Below are positions 42,667 to 53,458 of a stretch of 64,000 nt of DNA, one piece after another. A program made the position numbers and the translations under genes. The stretch comes from Haloarcula hispanica ATCC 33960 (GTDB lineage Archaea; Halobacteriota; Halobacteria; Halobacteriales; Haloarculaceae): contig NC_015948.1 of assembly GCF_000223905.1 (NCBI RefSeq), positions 1,674,001 through 1,738,000 of the forward strand. Reading direction: 5' to 3'. Every line of letters begins with the position of its first letter. The stretch's first letter is position 1. The notes below the pieces were generated by a model. The model did not search any database, was not told the DNA's origin, and saw only the letters and a list, made by a program, of their open reading frames with translations.

Positions 42667-44109
42667 ATGCTCACCGGCTCCGAAATGGGTGTCGTCGATG
42701 AGAACGCCGCGGCGCTCGGCGTCCCGCGCAAACAGCTGATGGAGTCGTCCGGGCACGCCGTCGCACGGGCGGTCCGTACCCTCGCTGACCCCGGCGACCA
42801 AGTCACCATCGTCGCTGGTCGAGGGAACAACGGCGGAGACGCGCTCGTCACCGCCCGCTTTCTCGACGAGTACGACCTCCGCGTCCTTTTGTTGGGCCGC
42901 CCGGACGCAATCTCGACGACGATTGCCAGGGAGAACTGGGATGCCCTCCAGCACGCCGAGTATCCGACAGAGACGGTCAGGGATTCCTCGGCACTGGACC
43001 TCGGGACCCCTGATGTCGTCATCGACGCGATGCTGGGAACGGGTATCGCCGGCGACCTCCGGGAACCGGCGGCAACGGCCGCCACGGCGATGAACGAGAG
43101 CGACGCGACCGTCCTCTCTGTGGACGTCCCGTCGGGTCTCGACGCCGAAACGGGGCGGCTGGCCGACAACGCCGTCGACGCCGACCACGTCGTCACGTTT
43201 CACGACACCAAACCCGGTCTGCCGGACCTCGACGTCCCGGTCACAGTCGCCGACATCGGCATCCCCGACGCCGCGGAGTTGTTCATCGAGCGCGGTGATC
43301 TCACCCGCCTCGAACGGGACCCAGCGAGCCACAAGGGCGACAACGGCGAGGTGCTGGTCGTCGGCGGCGGCCCGTACACCGGTGCGCCGGCGCTCACGGC
43401 CCAGGCCGCCCTCAGAGGCGGGGCCGACCTCGTCCGAGTCGCCTGCCCGGCCGTCGTCGCGCGGGAAATCCAGTCCTACAGCGAGAACCTCATCCTCAGA
43501 CCGTTCGACGGGGACCACCTCGCGCCACCCCACGTCGACAACCTCGCCGAACTGGCGGCAGAGCACGACACGCTGATCGTCGGGCCGGGACTCGGGAACG
43601 CCGACGCGACGCTGGAAGCGGTCGGGGACCTGCTGTCAGGATTCGAGGGGACGGCTGTCGTCGACGCCGACGCTCTTTCCGTGGTTCCGGACATCGAAAC
43701 GGACGCGGACCTCGTCTGTACGCCCCACCAGGGCGAGCTTCTCGGGATGGGCGGCGAGACGTCCGAGGACTGGCGGGAGCGGGTGGACCTCGTGGAGTCC
43801 TTCGCATCGGAGGTCGACCAGACACTGCTGGTCAAAGGCCCGTACGACATCGTCTCCGACGGCGAGCGAACCCGCGTCGGCCGGACGGGCAATCCGGGGA
43901 TGACGGTCGGCGGCACCGGCGACGTGCTCGCGGGCGTGACGGGGGCGCTCGCCTGCGTTCAGGAGCCGCTCGACGCGGCCGCCATCGCCGCCTACACCGT
44001 CGGCACGGTCGGCGACCAGGTCGTCGACGACCGCGGCTACGGATTGGTCGCAACGGACCTGCTAGACGAGATACCGAGCGTACTGTGGCAGCGGGAAGCA
44101 GAAGCGTAG
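42667..44109 (+). CDS. nnr: Bifunctional NAD(P)HX epimerase/dehydratase
   Basis: It repairs hydrated NAD(P)H. From ATG 42667 the product has 480 residues in two parts. The N-terminal YjeF/epimerase part has VAGRGNNGGDALVTARFL and VLSVDVPSGLDAETG. The C-terminal ADP/ATP-dependent dehydratase part has GDNGEVLVVGGGPYTGAPAL, DTLIVGPGLGN, TPHQGELLGM and GNPGMTVGGTGDVLAG (the phosphate-binding and base Asp). The two-domain fusion is common in archaea and bacteria. Overlapping frames in the other directions are artefacts. Confidence 0.93.
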   Translation: MLTGSEMGVVDENAAALGVPRKQLMESSGHAVARAVRTLADPGDQVTIVAGRGNNGGDALVTARFLDEYDLRVLLLGRPDAISTTIARENWDALQHAEYPTETVRDSSALDLGTPDVVIDAMLGTGIAGDLREPAATAATAMNESDATVLSVDVPSGLDAETGRLADNAVDADHVVTFHDTKPGLPDLDVPVTVADIGIPDAAELFIERGDLTRLERDPASHKGDNGEVLVVGGGPYTGAPALTAQAALRGGADLVRVACPAVVAREIQSYSENLILRPFDGDHLAPPHVDNLAELAAEHDTLIVGPGLGNADATLEAVGDLLSGFEGTAVVDADALSVVPDIETDADLVCTPHQGELLGMGGETSEDWRERVDLVESFASEVDQTLLVKGPYDIVSDGERTRVGRTGNPGMTVGGTGDVLAGVTGALACVQEPLDAAAIAAYTVGTVGDQVVDDRGYGLVATDLLDEIPSVLWQREAEA

Positions 44110-44118
44110 CGTCCGCAG

Positions 44119-45429
44119 TCAGGCCGACGCACCGACCAGCTCCCCGGCTTTCGCTCGGGACTGCTCGATGATCGCGGGCCGCGCCTCGAACTCGATAACC
44201 ACCTGGTCGCCGTAGTCGACCGTCTCCACGCTGGCGTGGTCGTGAATCCACGAGACGAGGCTCATCGTGTCGTCGGTCATCGGGAGCACGAGTCGCTCGC
44301 GTTCGTAGTCCGGCAGTTCGTGGTCGATGCGGTCCGCCAGGTCGTCGATGTTGAGCCCCTGCTTGGCGCTGACGGCGACGGGGTTCGGAGCCAGCGACGA
44401 GAGCGCGTCTTTCTTGCGGCGGACCTCCTCGTCGTCGACCATGTCGGTCTTGTTGAGGACTGTGACGATGGGCGCTTCGTTGCGCTCGTACAGCGTGTCG
44501 TGGCTCGTCACCAGTTTCTCCCGGATTTCCTCGACCGACTCGGAGACATCGACGACGAGCAAGACCAGATCGGCGTGATACACCGACCCGAGCGTCGATT
44601 TGAACGATTCGACGAGCCAGTGCGGGAGGTCCTGAATGAACCCGACGGTGTCGGTGACCAGCACCTCGCGCTTGCCGACCGCCGCGCGGCGGGTGGTCGT
44701 GCCAAGCGTCGTGAACAGACGGTCCTCGCTCTCGGCCGTGGTATCGAGGTCGGGATGCAAGTCGTCGTTCTCATCGACGTCGAGGTCGTCGGCGAGGCGG
44801 CGCAGGAGCGTCGACTTCCCGGCGTTGGTGTAGCCGGCCAGCGCGACGAGGTCGAAGCCGGACTCGCGGCGCTGCTCCCGGCGGTGTCGCTCGGTCTCCT
44901 CGATGGATTCCAGTTCGTCCCGGATGTTGGCGATCTGCTTTTTGATGTCTTCTTCGCGGGATTCGTCGTACTCGCCGAGCCCCATGAACCCCGGCCGCTC
45001 GTCGCGTTTGGCCAGGCTCGCCTTGGCCTCGGCGCGCGGGAGTTCGTAGCGCAGTTCCGCGAGTTCGACCTGGAGCTGGGCTTTCCGTGTCTGGGCCCGC
45101 TGGCCGAAGATTTCGAGGATGAGTCGGAAGCGGTCGATGACGCGCACCCGCTCGGGGAGTTCGTTCCCGATGTTGTACGTCTGGTACGGGCCGAGTTGAT
45201 TGTCGAAGATCACGACGGCGGCCCCTTCGCGAGCGACCGCGTTGCTCAATCGCGTTACCTTCCCCTCGCCGAGGTGGTACGCCGGGTCCTCCGTTCTGGT
45301 CTGTGTGATCTCGTCGACAACCTCGTAGCCGGCCGCCCGGGCAAGGTCCCGGATTTCCGTCGTGTCGGCGGTGCCACTGTCGACGCGCTTCGCGATAACC
45401 GCTCGTTTCGTGGTGTGTGTCGCCGTCAC
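44119..45429 (-). CDS. hflX: GTPase HflX
   Basis: HflX is a ribosome-associated GTPase. The 436-residue product starts with a GTG codon at 45429 (VTATHTTKRAVIAK), N-terminal HflX domain (ARAAGYEVVDEITQTRTEDPA, IFDNQLGPYQTYNI), then G motifs: G1 GYTNAGKST (about 199-207), G3 DTVGFIQDLP and G4 NKTDMVD, followed by a C-terminal domain. The GTG start is supported by a TATA box 27 bases upstream (minus strand GGTTAAATAATCG, 45451-45463). Confidence 0.95.
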   Translation of the reverse strand: MTATHTTKRAVIAKRVDSGTADTTEIRDLARAAGYEVVDEITQTRTEDPAYHLGEGKVTRLSNAVAREGAAVVIFDNQLGPYQTYNIGNELPERVRVIDRFRLILEIFGQRAQTRKAQLQVELAELRYELPRAEAKASLAKRDERPGFMGLGEYDESREEDIKKQIANIRDELESIEETERHRREQRRESGFDLVALAGYTNAGKSTLLRRLADDLDVDENDDLHPDLDTTAESEDRLFTTLGTTTRRAAVGKREVLVTDTVGFIQDLPHWLVESFKSTLGSVYHADLVLLVVDVSESVEEIREKLVTSHDTLYERNEAPIVTVLNKTDMVDDEEVRRKKDALSSLAPNPVAVSAKQGLNIDDLADRIDHELPDYERERLVLPMTDDTMSLVSWIHDHASVETVDYGDQVVIEFEARPAIIEQSRAKAGELVGASA

Positions 45430-45450
45430 TCGTTGGAAAACTACGGCGTC

Positions 45451-45463
45451 CGATTATTTAACC
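45451..45463 (-). promoter_or_regulatory. TATA box of hflX
   Basis: GGTTAAATAATCG on the minus strand, about 27 bases before the GTG at 45429, consistent with a leaderless hflX transcript. Confidence 0.6.
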
Positions 45464-45619
45464 CCCCGGGAGGGGACTCACACTCTTCCGGGGGTCGGCG
45501 GTTGGACGGTAAAATGGCAGATACTGAGCGATTCCTGCAGCCGGCTGGCGAAACTAACGACTTCGATACCCGCTCGAAGGCTGAAATGCAGCCAGCAAAG
45601 CGGTAGCGGTCAGTCCGGC

Positions 45620-47996
<2,377 letters not shown>

Positions 47997-48016
47997 CAGG
48001 CGGTCAGGTACGCTGT

Positions 48017-48364
48017 ATGGGTGAGTTCGTACTCCAACTAGATGGGTTGGGCCTCCAGCAGATGGGCCTCGAATTCGGTGGCGGCGGCCTTATCGGCGGG
48101 ATCATCGGGTTCGCCGCCAAGAAGGTCGCAAAGCTCATTGCCGTCATCATCGGCATCGAGCTGGCACTGTTCAAGTTCCTCGAGACGCGTGGCATCCTCC
48201 AGGTGAACTGGGACGCGATAGGTGGGGCCGCACAGAACGCGACCGGCACCGCCGGGAACGCGGCGTCGGCGCAACCGCCGTCCTGGGTCACGTCGCTGCT
48301 CTCGGCGCTGCCGGTCAGCGCTGGTTTCACTGCCGGGTTCTTGGTCGGCTTCAAGAAAGGGTAA
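48017..48364 (+). CDS. FUN14-family membrane protein
   Basis: The 115-residue product begins MGEFVLQLDGLGLQQMGLEF, has the glycine-rich GGGGLIGGIIGFAAKKVAKL, a hydrophobic helix (IAVIIGIELALFKFLETRGI) and a final segment SLLSALPVSAGFTAGFLVGFKKG. This matches the FUN14 family, named after a mitochondrial outer-membrane protein in eukaryotes. In archaea its role is unknown. It is transcribed divergently from katG. Confidence 0.88.
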   Translation: MGEFVLQLDGLGLQQMGLEFGGGGLIGGIIGFAAKKVAKLIAVIIGIELALFKFLETRGILQVNWDAIGGAAQNATGTAGNAASAQPPSWVTSLLSALPVSAGFTAGFLVGFKKG

Positions 48365-48379
48365 CGCGACGCCGTGGCG

Positions 48380-49105
48380 TTAGCGCGTACTGATGTCGTC
48401 TTCGTCTTTGATTATCTGGGTTTCTGCCTCGCCGCTGGTGTGTTCGTTCACCACGTCGTAGAAGTCGTTCTGTAGGCCGGCCGGGAACGTCATGACGCCG
48501 ACCCACGAGCCGTCGGACTGCCACTCCTCGCGTTCGAGGTCGCCGAACTGTCGGATCTGTGCCTGGGCGCTCCCAGCGTAGTCCGCGGGGACCTGCACGG
48601 CGACGGTGACCTCGTCGAACCGGATCGGGATGACCGGCCGGAGCGCATCGAGGGCGTCGTCGACCTGCGCCTCGACGGGTTCCATCGGGTCGACTCTGAA
48701 GTCCGTCTCTTCGAGCGCGGATTCGATGCGCTCCGGCGGGTGCGGCGCGTCGTCCATCTGTGGGTTGACCGCGTTGCGCGTGATCCGCTGGATGAGCTGT
48801 TTGTGCTTTTGTTCCTGCATCTCGCGGCGCTGGTCGGCCGTGATCTGTATCTCCCCCCGCTTGATGACTTCGGGGATGATGGCCATCGGATCAGTGGTGT
48901 CAAACACCTCTTCGAGCATATTCTCGGGCGGTCGGTCCCCCCGCGAGGCGTCCTCGAACACGTCCTCCGCGGCGATAACGTCCTCGAGGTCGCCGTCGAA
49001 GTCATCACGTTTTATCGCTAGCGCCGCGTCCGGATCCACCAGTACCTCGAACCGCTGGCCGTGGGATTCGAGGCGCGCCGTCACCGCCTCGTCAAGCGAT
49101 ATCAT
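48380..49105 (-). CDS. sdo1: Ribosome maturation protein SBDS
   Basis: SBDS helps release an anti-association factor from the large ribosomal subunit in late maturation. The 241-residue product starts MISLDEAVTARLESHGQRFEV and has the SBDS N domain (DFDGDLEDVIAAEDVFEDASRG), the central helices (TADQRREMQEQKHKQLIQRI, AVNPQMDDAPHPPERIESAL) and a C-terminal ferredoxin-like domain (FDEVTVAVQVPADYAGSA). It lies downstream of psmA on the same strand, the usual archaeal arrangement. Confidence 0.95.
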   Translation of the reverse strand: MISLDEAVTARLESHGQRFEVLVDPDAALAIKRDDFDGDLEDVIAAEDVFEDASRGDRPPENMLEEVFDTTDPMAIIPEVIKRGEIQITADQRREMQEQKHKQLIQRITRNAVNPQMDDAPHPPERIESALEETDFRVDPMEPVEAQVDDALDALRPVIPIRFDEVTVAVQVPADYAGSAQAQIRQFGDLEREEWQSDGSWVGVMTFPAGLQNDFYDVVNEHTSGEAETQIIKDEDDISTR

Positions 49106-49192
49106 ACCCGTCGGTAGCAGTGGGCCAGTTAAAGGCCTTACTGCGTGGTCGGACAGAAAAAGTCCAGTCGCCCGCGAGGGCTGTCGGAAGGG

Positions 49193-49969
49193 TTATTCTT
49201 CGGTGGCGTCTTCGCCTTCGTCGTCCGCGTCTTCACCGGTATCAAGGAGGTCGGCCTCCGCGAGGTGAGTCTCCTTCTCCTCGTCGGTCAGCTGGCCGAA
49301 CGTCTCCGTCTCCACGTCGACCGTGGCGACGCCGATGCCTTCCGGCGTGAGCCCGTCCTCGTTGACCGACGCGAGAGCGGCCAGCGCGAGGTCGACGCCC
49401 TCGTCGAGGTCCATCCCCTCGTCGTAGTGCTCTTCGAGGTAATCCCGGATGTCGCCGCGGTCGGCTCCGACAGCGAGGGCCTTCCATTCGTAGGGCGTCC
49501 CGGAGGGATCGGTCTCGAACAGACGCGGCTCGCCGTTGACGATGCCACCGATGATGAGCGCAACGCCGAACGGGCGCGCGCCGCCGACCTGCGTGTACTG
49601 CTGGATGTAGTCGGTGATTTCCTTCGTGAGGGTCTCGACGCCGACCGGCTCGCCGTAGCGCAGCTGGTTCACCTGCGCCTGGCGGCGGGCGAAGTCGATG
49701 AGCTGTCGGGCGTCGGCGACGTGGCCGGCCGAGGCGATGCCGATGTGGTCGTCGGCCTTGTGGATCTTCTCGACCGAGGAGCGCTCCATCAGCGGCGACC
49801 GGATGCGCTTGTCCACGGCGAGAACGACGCCGTCGCTCGTTCTGACGCCGATGCTTGCTGTGCCGCGTTTGACCGCTTCGCGGGCGTACTCGACCTGGTA
49901 GAGGCGTCCGTCCGGCGAGAAGATAGTAATCCCGCGGTCGTAGGCCTGCTGTTGATTTTGTCCCTGCAT
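49193..49969 (-). CDS. psmA: 20S proteasome alpha subunit
   Basis: Forms the outer rings of the 20S proteasome. The 258-residue product starts MQGQNQQQAYDRGITIFSPDG, where the YDR and FSPDGRL motifs form the gate and the alpha-subunit signature, followed by QVEYAREAVKRG. The proteasome core strand AVDKRIRSPLMERSSVEKIH is present, and an acidic C-terminal tail follows (LDTGEDADDEGEDATEE). Rnp2 is encoded two bases upstream, SBDS downstream. Confidence 0.97.
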   Translation of the reverse strand: MQGQNQQQAYDRGITIFSPDGRLYQVEYAREAVKRGTASIGVRTSDGVVLAVDKRIRSPLMERSSVEKIHKADDHIGIASAGHVADARQLIDFARRQAQVNQLRYGEPVGVETLTKEITDYIQQYTQVGGARPFGVALIIGGIVNGEPRLFETDPSGTPYEWKALAVGADRGDIRDYLEEHYDEGMDLDEGVDLALAALASVNEDGLTPEGIGVATVDVETETFGQLTDEEKETHLAEADLLDTGEDADDEGEDATEE

Positions 49970-49971
49970 AG

Positions 49972-50457
49972 TTATCGGAAATCGAGTGCTGTCGCGCCGA
50001 CGAACGCGCCGCCGGAGGCCGCTTCGACATCGTAGCGCGGAGGCCGAACAGTAGCGCTCCGGTCTGCGTTCTCGAACACGACGTGTCTCTGTTCAGTGGC
50101 TTCCGGCGGCCCGCGTATATACTTTTCTTCACAGGCACGCACAGTGCCGCTAATCCCCCGGACACGGACCCGAACCTCATCGCCGTCGACGCTGTCCAGA
50201 CAGGTCAGTGCGGCCCGCGCTGGGTCTGTCTGGCCGCGTCTGGTCCGGACGATGGCCTCGGCCGTGCCGTCGTAGTCGTGGAACTGGAGGACGGTCATGT
50301 CCGTCTCGGCGCTGCCGGTGTCGCCCAGCAGGTTCTGGGCGGCGTACCACACCGCCCGCTGGAACGCCCGACGGTCCAGCGACGCTGTCGGCCACGTCTC
50401 GATACCGACGGCCAGATAGCGCCACCGGGGCCGGAGATGCTTCGGGAGGTGTTTCAT
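49972..50457 (-). CDS. rnp2: RNase P protein component 2 (Rnp2/Pop5)
   Basis: Protein subunit of archaeal RNase P; Pop5 pairs with Rpp30 and stabilises the catalytic RNA. The 161-residue product begins MKHLPKHLRPRWRYLAVGIE, the standard Pop5 start, with the ferredoxin-like elements RAFQRAVWYAAQNLLGD and RVRVRGISGTVRACEEKYI. The C-terminal 35 residues are less conserved. Its stop is two bases before psmA. In other haloarchaea rnp3 lies just upstream, but here about 1 kb separates the two. Confidence 0.93.
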   Translation of the reverse strand: MKHLPKHLRPRWRYLAVGIETWPTASLDRRAFQRAVWYAAQNLLGDTGSAETDMTVLQFHDYDGTAEAIVRTRRGQTDPARAALTCLDSVDGDEVRVRVRGISGTVRACEEKYIRGPPEATEQRHVVFENADRSATVRPPRYDVEAASGGAFVGATALDFR

Positions 50458-50657
50458 ACGCCAGCGTTGGGGCGGAGGACAATGAGCAGTGTGGTGTAGC
50501 TACTGACTTTGAAGGAGGTACGACTCGTCAGTCACGCGCTGGCGTTCTTTGTACCGGTGTGGGTCCTTACCCGGTAGTATTTCTCGCACACAGGGCCGTT
50601 GTATTCGTCTTTTGACCAATCCACAAAACACTTAGCGACCAGAAATCATAATTCACT

Positions 50658-51296
50658 GTGGATTTGTTCCGACGGTCAGTGCTTCGGCTGGCTGGTGTTA
50701 CACTCGGTGGACTCGTCACGGGATGCTCGTCAATGGGTACAGAGCCACCCACAACGCAGTCACCGAAAACTGTGGCTCAGCCAGCACTGGAACTCACCGG
50801 AGAGGTTAAACGCCAAGCAGCAGCCGCGGCCCCTGCACGAGTGGCAGCGACGCTGACAAACGTCGGGAGCGAAACGGTCCGTCTCGGGTACGGTCCGACG
50901 CTGCTGTTTACCGATACGGGTCCAAGTGAGGACGTGACCCGGACCGACACCCTCGTGTTTGATCCGAAGAGTCGGGGCGTACTGCGAGCCGACCCCGTAC
51001 AGACATCAGCAGGGTGCTGGCGGTACCAAGCGGACGGGAGAGAAGGGATCCAGAGTTCGATACAATACCGGGAGCTGACGCCAAACGACGAGTGATCCGG
51101 AGAGTACGATATTTATACGGCTGCCGCGGCCGAGGCGTGTCTCCCTGCAGGGACGTATCGACATCAAGACATCGTCGAAACGCCCGAGCCAGTTCGGTCG
51201 GCGACGCTGACGCTCCAGCTGGACATCGACGAGCAACAGCGGATCGCCGTCTCCGGCGAGGTGTCGGCATTCAGGAGCGCGGCGTCCACCCAATAG
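50658..51296 (+). pseudogene. Tat lipoprotein gene split by an in-frame TGA
   Basis: From GTG 50658 the frame encodes a twin-arginine lipoprotein: MDLFRRSVLRLAGVTLGGL and the lipobox VTGC. It continues through AATLTNVGSETVRLGYGP and ends at TGA 51093 (codon 146). Reading straight on in the same frame, the next 66 codons to TAG 51294 stay open and give GEYDIYTAAAAEACLPAGTY, which looks like the natural end of the beta-sandwich. The stop therefore seems to be a nonsense mutation (or a sequencing error). The whole gene would have 212 codons. It stands between rnp2 and rnp3 on the opposite strand. Confidence 0.65.
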
Positions 51297-51483
51297 GCAC
51301 GCAGCTACTGCGGGATCGATGTCGCTCGAAAAACACACTCCGGGAAACGCCTTTGGTGATACGTCCCCCCGTCAGTTCCGGGGTGGGGCTATCGGAGTGG
51401 TTTGTCGGCTCAATGTGTCTGGCAGCTGTCCGGGTCGCTACAGAACTAAGGGAGCTGGGTTGCTGTGGATCGCAACAGCACCG

Positions 51484-52197
51484 CTACGCGTCGTCGCCCT
51501 GTTGATCACCGTCTTCCAGTCGGACGCCCGGTTCGATGACGGCGTCGCTCTGGCGCTCGCGGTTGCGCTCCGCGACCCGCTCCCACTCTGCCAGGCCCTT
51601 TCGGAGGGTATCAGCGTCGAAGCCGATGGTCTCCCCGACCGCGATGAGATCCCGCGGTGCGCGAATCTGGAGATGGTTACTCGGCGACGCCGAGACGACG
51701 AACGGTGCGCCAGCGTCCTCAACCAGTTCCTTGAGCTTCCGCAGTTCTTTGATGGCTCGGACGCGAGTGCCGCCGGAGGCCCGGAGCACCGGGCCGAAGT
51801 CGAACTCGACGCGGACGCCGTTGTCGGCCGCCGCGTTCGCCAAAACGTGGTTGAAATCGCCGTCCTCGCGCATCGGGTGGGCGAGCACGTCGACGGTCGG
51901 TTGCTCGACCGCGAACCGGTTGATGCGGCGGTCGCCGCCGTGGACGACGACGACCGTCCGGTCGCTCCGGTAGTTCCCGACGAAACCGCTCGCTCGCGAG
52001 GGGTCGTCCGCCCGGACCTCGACGCCGGCGGCGACGTCGATGTCGTACGCATCGCTGATAGCGTCGGCGTCGTAGTCCGCCTGCGCGTCGCCGTGGTTCC
52101 TGACGACGATGCCGTCGTACCCCGAGTCGGCGGCCGTCAGCGCGTGCCGGGCGACGGTGCTGTCGCCGTCGGGGTGAGCGTAGACGGCCTCGTACAT
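51484..52197 (-). CDS. rnp3: RNase P protein component 3 (Rnp3/Rpp30)
   Basis: The second visible RNase P protein, with a TIM-barrel fold; it binds Pop5. From ATG 52197 the product has 237 residues: MYEAVYAHPDGDSTVARHAL, then DIDVAAGVEVRADDPS, VVVVHGGDRRINRFA, VDVLAHPMREDGDFNHVLA and VEFDFGPVLRASGG, ending IEPGVRLEDGDQQGDDA. The start overlaps the stop of the RNA-binding protein gene by one base. The 3' neighbour should be rnp2 but is a lipoprotein gene on the other strand. Confidence 0.93.
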   Translation of the reverse strand: MYEAVYAHPDGDSTVARHALTAADSGYDGIVVRNHGDAQADYDADAISDAYDIDVAAGVEVRADDPSRASGFVGNYRSDRTVVVVHGGDRRINRFAVEQPTVDVLAHPMREDGDFNHVLANAAADNGVRVEFDFGPVLRASGGTRVRAIKELRKLKELVEDAGAPFVVSASPSNHLQIRAPRDLIAVGETIGFDADTLRKGLAEWERVAERNRERQSDAVIEPGVRLEDGDQQGDDA

Positions 52198-52622
52198 CAC
52201 AACTCCTCAAGGAGTTCGCGGGCGTTAGCGACGGCCTTCTCCCGCTTTGCGGGGTAGGCCTCGACTTTCGCCCGGAGCGTGATACCGTCGCCGCGTTCGA
52301 CGCTCCCGCCGAACGCGGCCTGTTTGTCGAAGGTGAGGAAAAACGAGCAGTTGTCGTCGACCCGGTCGTCCAGTTCCGCACGCACTGCGTCGATATCCGG
52401 CGCTGACGCGACCTGCGTGAGTACGTGCCGGATGTCGTCGGCGTTCTCGACGCGAGCCGAGAGGACGACGATCCGGTCGCCGTAGTGCCCCTCGCTTTGT
52501 GCGCGCTCGATAGGGTAGTCCTCAGGCAGGAACGTTCGGAGCGCTCCCTCGACACGCTTGTCGTCCTCTGTCGCATAACAGAATGTCCGGAGGTCGACGT
52601 AGTGGAACGGAACCGACGACAT
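52197..52622 (-). CDS. RNA-binding protein, COG1325 family (exosome-linked)
   Basis: The 141-residue product starts MSSVPFHYVDLRTFCYATED and has the compact alpha/beta pattern of COG1325 proteins, VEGALRTFLPEDYPIERAQS and CSFFLTFDKQAAFGGSVE, ending in KVEAYPAKREKAVANARELLEEL. In archaea it lies upstream of rnp3 and has been annotated as a probable exosome or RNA-processing factor. The overlap with rnp3 shows translational coupling. Confidence 0.9.
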   Translation of the reverse strand: MSSVPFHYVDLRTFCYATEDDKRVEGALRTFLPEDYPIERAQSEGHYGDRIVVLSARVENADDIRHVLTQVASAPDIDAVRAELDDRVDDNCSFFLTFDKQAAFGGSVERGDGITLRAKVEAYPAKREKAVANARELLEEL

Positions 52623-52629
52623 TGAAGCC

Positions 52630-52815
52630 CTACTCGTCCTCGGCGGCTTCGAGGTTGTCTTCGGGGACGCCCTGCTCCTGTCCGTCCTCGAAGGAGACCG
52701 TGTAGTTGGCGTCGCCGAACATCGTCTCGACGACCTGCGTGATGGTGCCTTCCTCGCCGTCGTAGTCGCTGTGCTCGTCGTGGAGAATAACGCTGTCGTC
52801 CTCTTCGAATGCCAT
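52630..52815 (-). CDS. Small SH3/KOW-like protein, 61 residues
   Basis: From ATG 52815 the product begins MAFEEDDSVILHDEHSDYDG and continues GTITQVVETMFGDANYTVSF, then DGQEQGVPEDNLEAAEDE. The pattern of about five short strands resembles a KOW/SH3-like barrel (compare DUF1918 proteins). The frame upstream to 52842 is not needed. It is the first gene of the RNA-processing block on this strand, 7 bases upstream of the COG1325 gene. Function unknown. Confidence 0.75.
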   Translation of the reverse strand: MAFEEDDSVILHDEHSDYDGEEGTITQVVETMFGDANYTVSFEDGQEQGVPEDNLEAAEDE

Positions 52816-53458
52816 ACTGGGCGGTACTCGGTGGCTCGTCAAAAAGGGACTGATTCAGGTTTGCTCGGCCCAGTCGCGGACGTGGTGGGAAAATGTCCCT
52901 GTGACACGGCCCAGATCTGACAATCAGGACCGCGACAAACCTCGATCAGCCCAAAGCCAGGGGTACGCTGATCAGGGCTGACCGATCTTGGTGTTCCCTG
53001 TCGCTTCCGTTGCGAAAGGCATGGCCATGATTAGACTTGTCTAAATATTTTCTTAGATAGATAGAATTAAGTGTCAGATCATTCTACAGTCACATGCGTT
53101 CCATCAACCACGGAACGCAAAGGCGTACAGATCGAGTGGGTAGAACAATCCGTCAGGTCGTCGAAACAGCCAATGAGTTCCTGCTACACGGGAGCGTGGC
53201 TATCCTTGTTCGGGCCTCTTCCCGTGTTTCGCTTCGAATGAGCCGGACCAGACATGTATCCGCGTTTGCAAGCTCTCCACCAGTGTCAGTGGCACAACGG
53301 ATTCGGTTTCGAAACCCCCCTGAGATACGCCACGGCAGCCGATACGTCACAACAACTGTTATGGGACTCTCTCGACTAACCATCGACATGATCAGTCCAC
53401 CGCTCTCCCCCGTCAAGACGGTTGTTTCGTCGAGGTGTCAGACACAGATAGGACACAG
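52816..53458. other. 643-base interval without a convincing gene
   Basis: The interval lies between the KOW-like gene (minus) and the Nudix gene (plus). It contains a 14-base palindrome at 53031-53044, an AT-rich TATA-like tract on the minus strand (GAAAATATTT), and a very short frame of 18 codons (53028 down to 52972) behind them. Longer frames on both strands are Arg- and Ser-rich and not convincing. Confidence 0.5.
53031..53044. promoter_or_regulatory. Perfect palindrome beside a TATA-like tract
   Basis: TTAGAC-TT-GTCTAA is a perfect inverted repeat. On the minus strand it follows GAAAATATTT at once and precedes ATG 53028, where a repressor would block initiation. The pattern resembles boxes bound by DtxR/SirR-type metal regulators. 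Confidence 0.5.

Noticed and set aside
45513-45605. 30-residue plus-strand frame between hflX and katG
   Set aside because: Possible small protein, but without own promoter spacing or a recognisable pattern; evidence too thin.
51093-51095. Selenocysteine reading of the in-frame TGA
   Set aside because: Haloarchaea are not known to use selenocysteine and no selenocysteine-insertion hairpin is seen; a nonsense mutation or an error is simpler.
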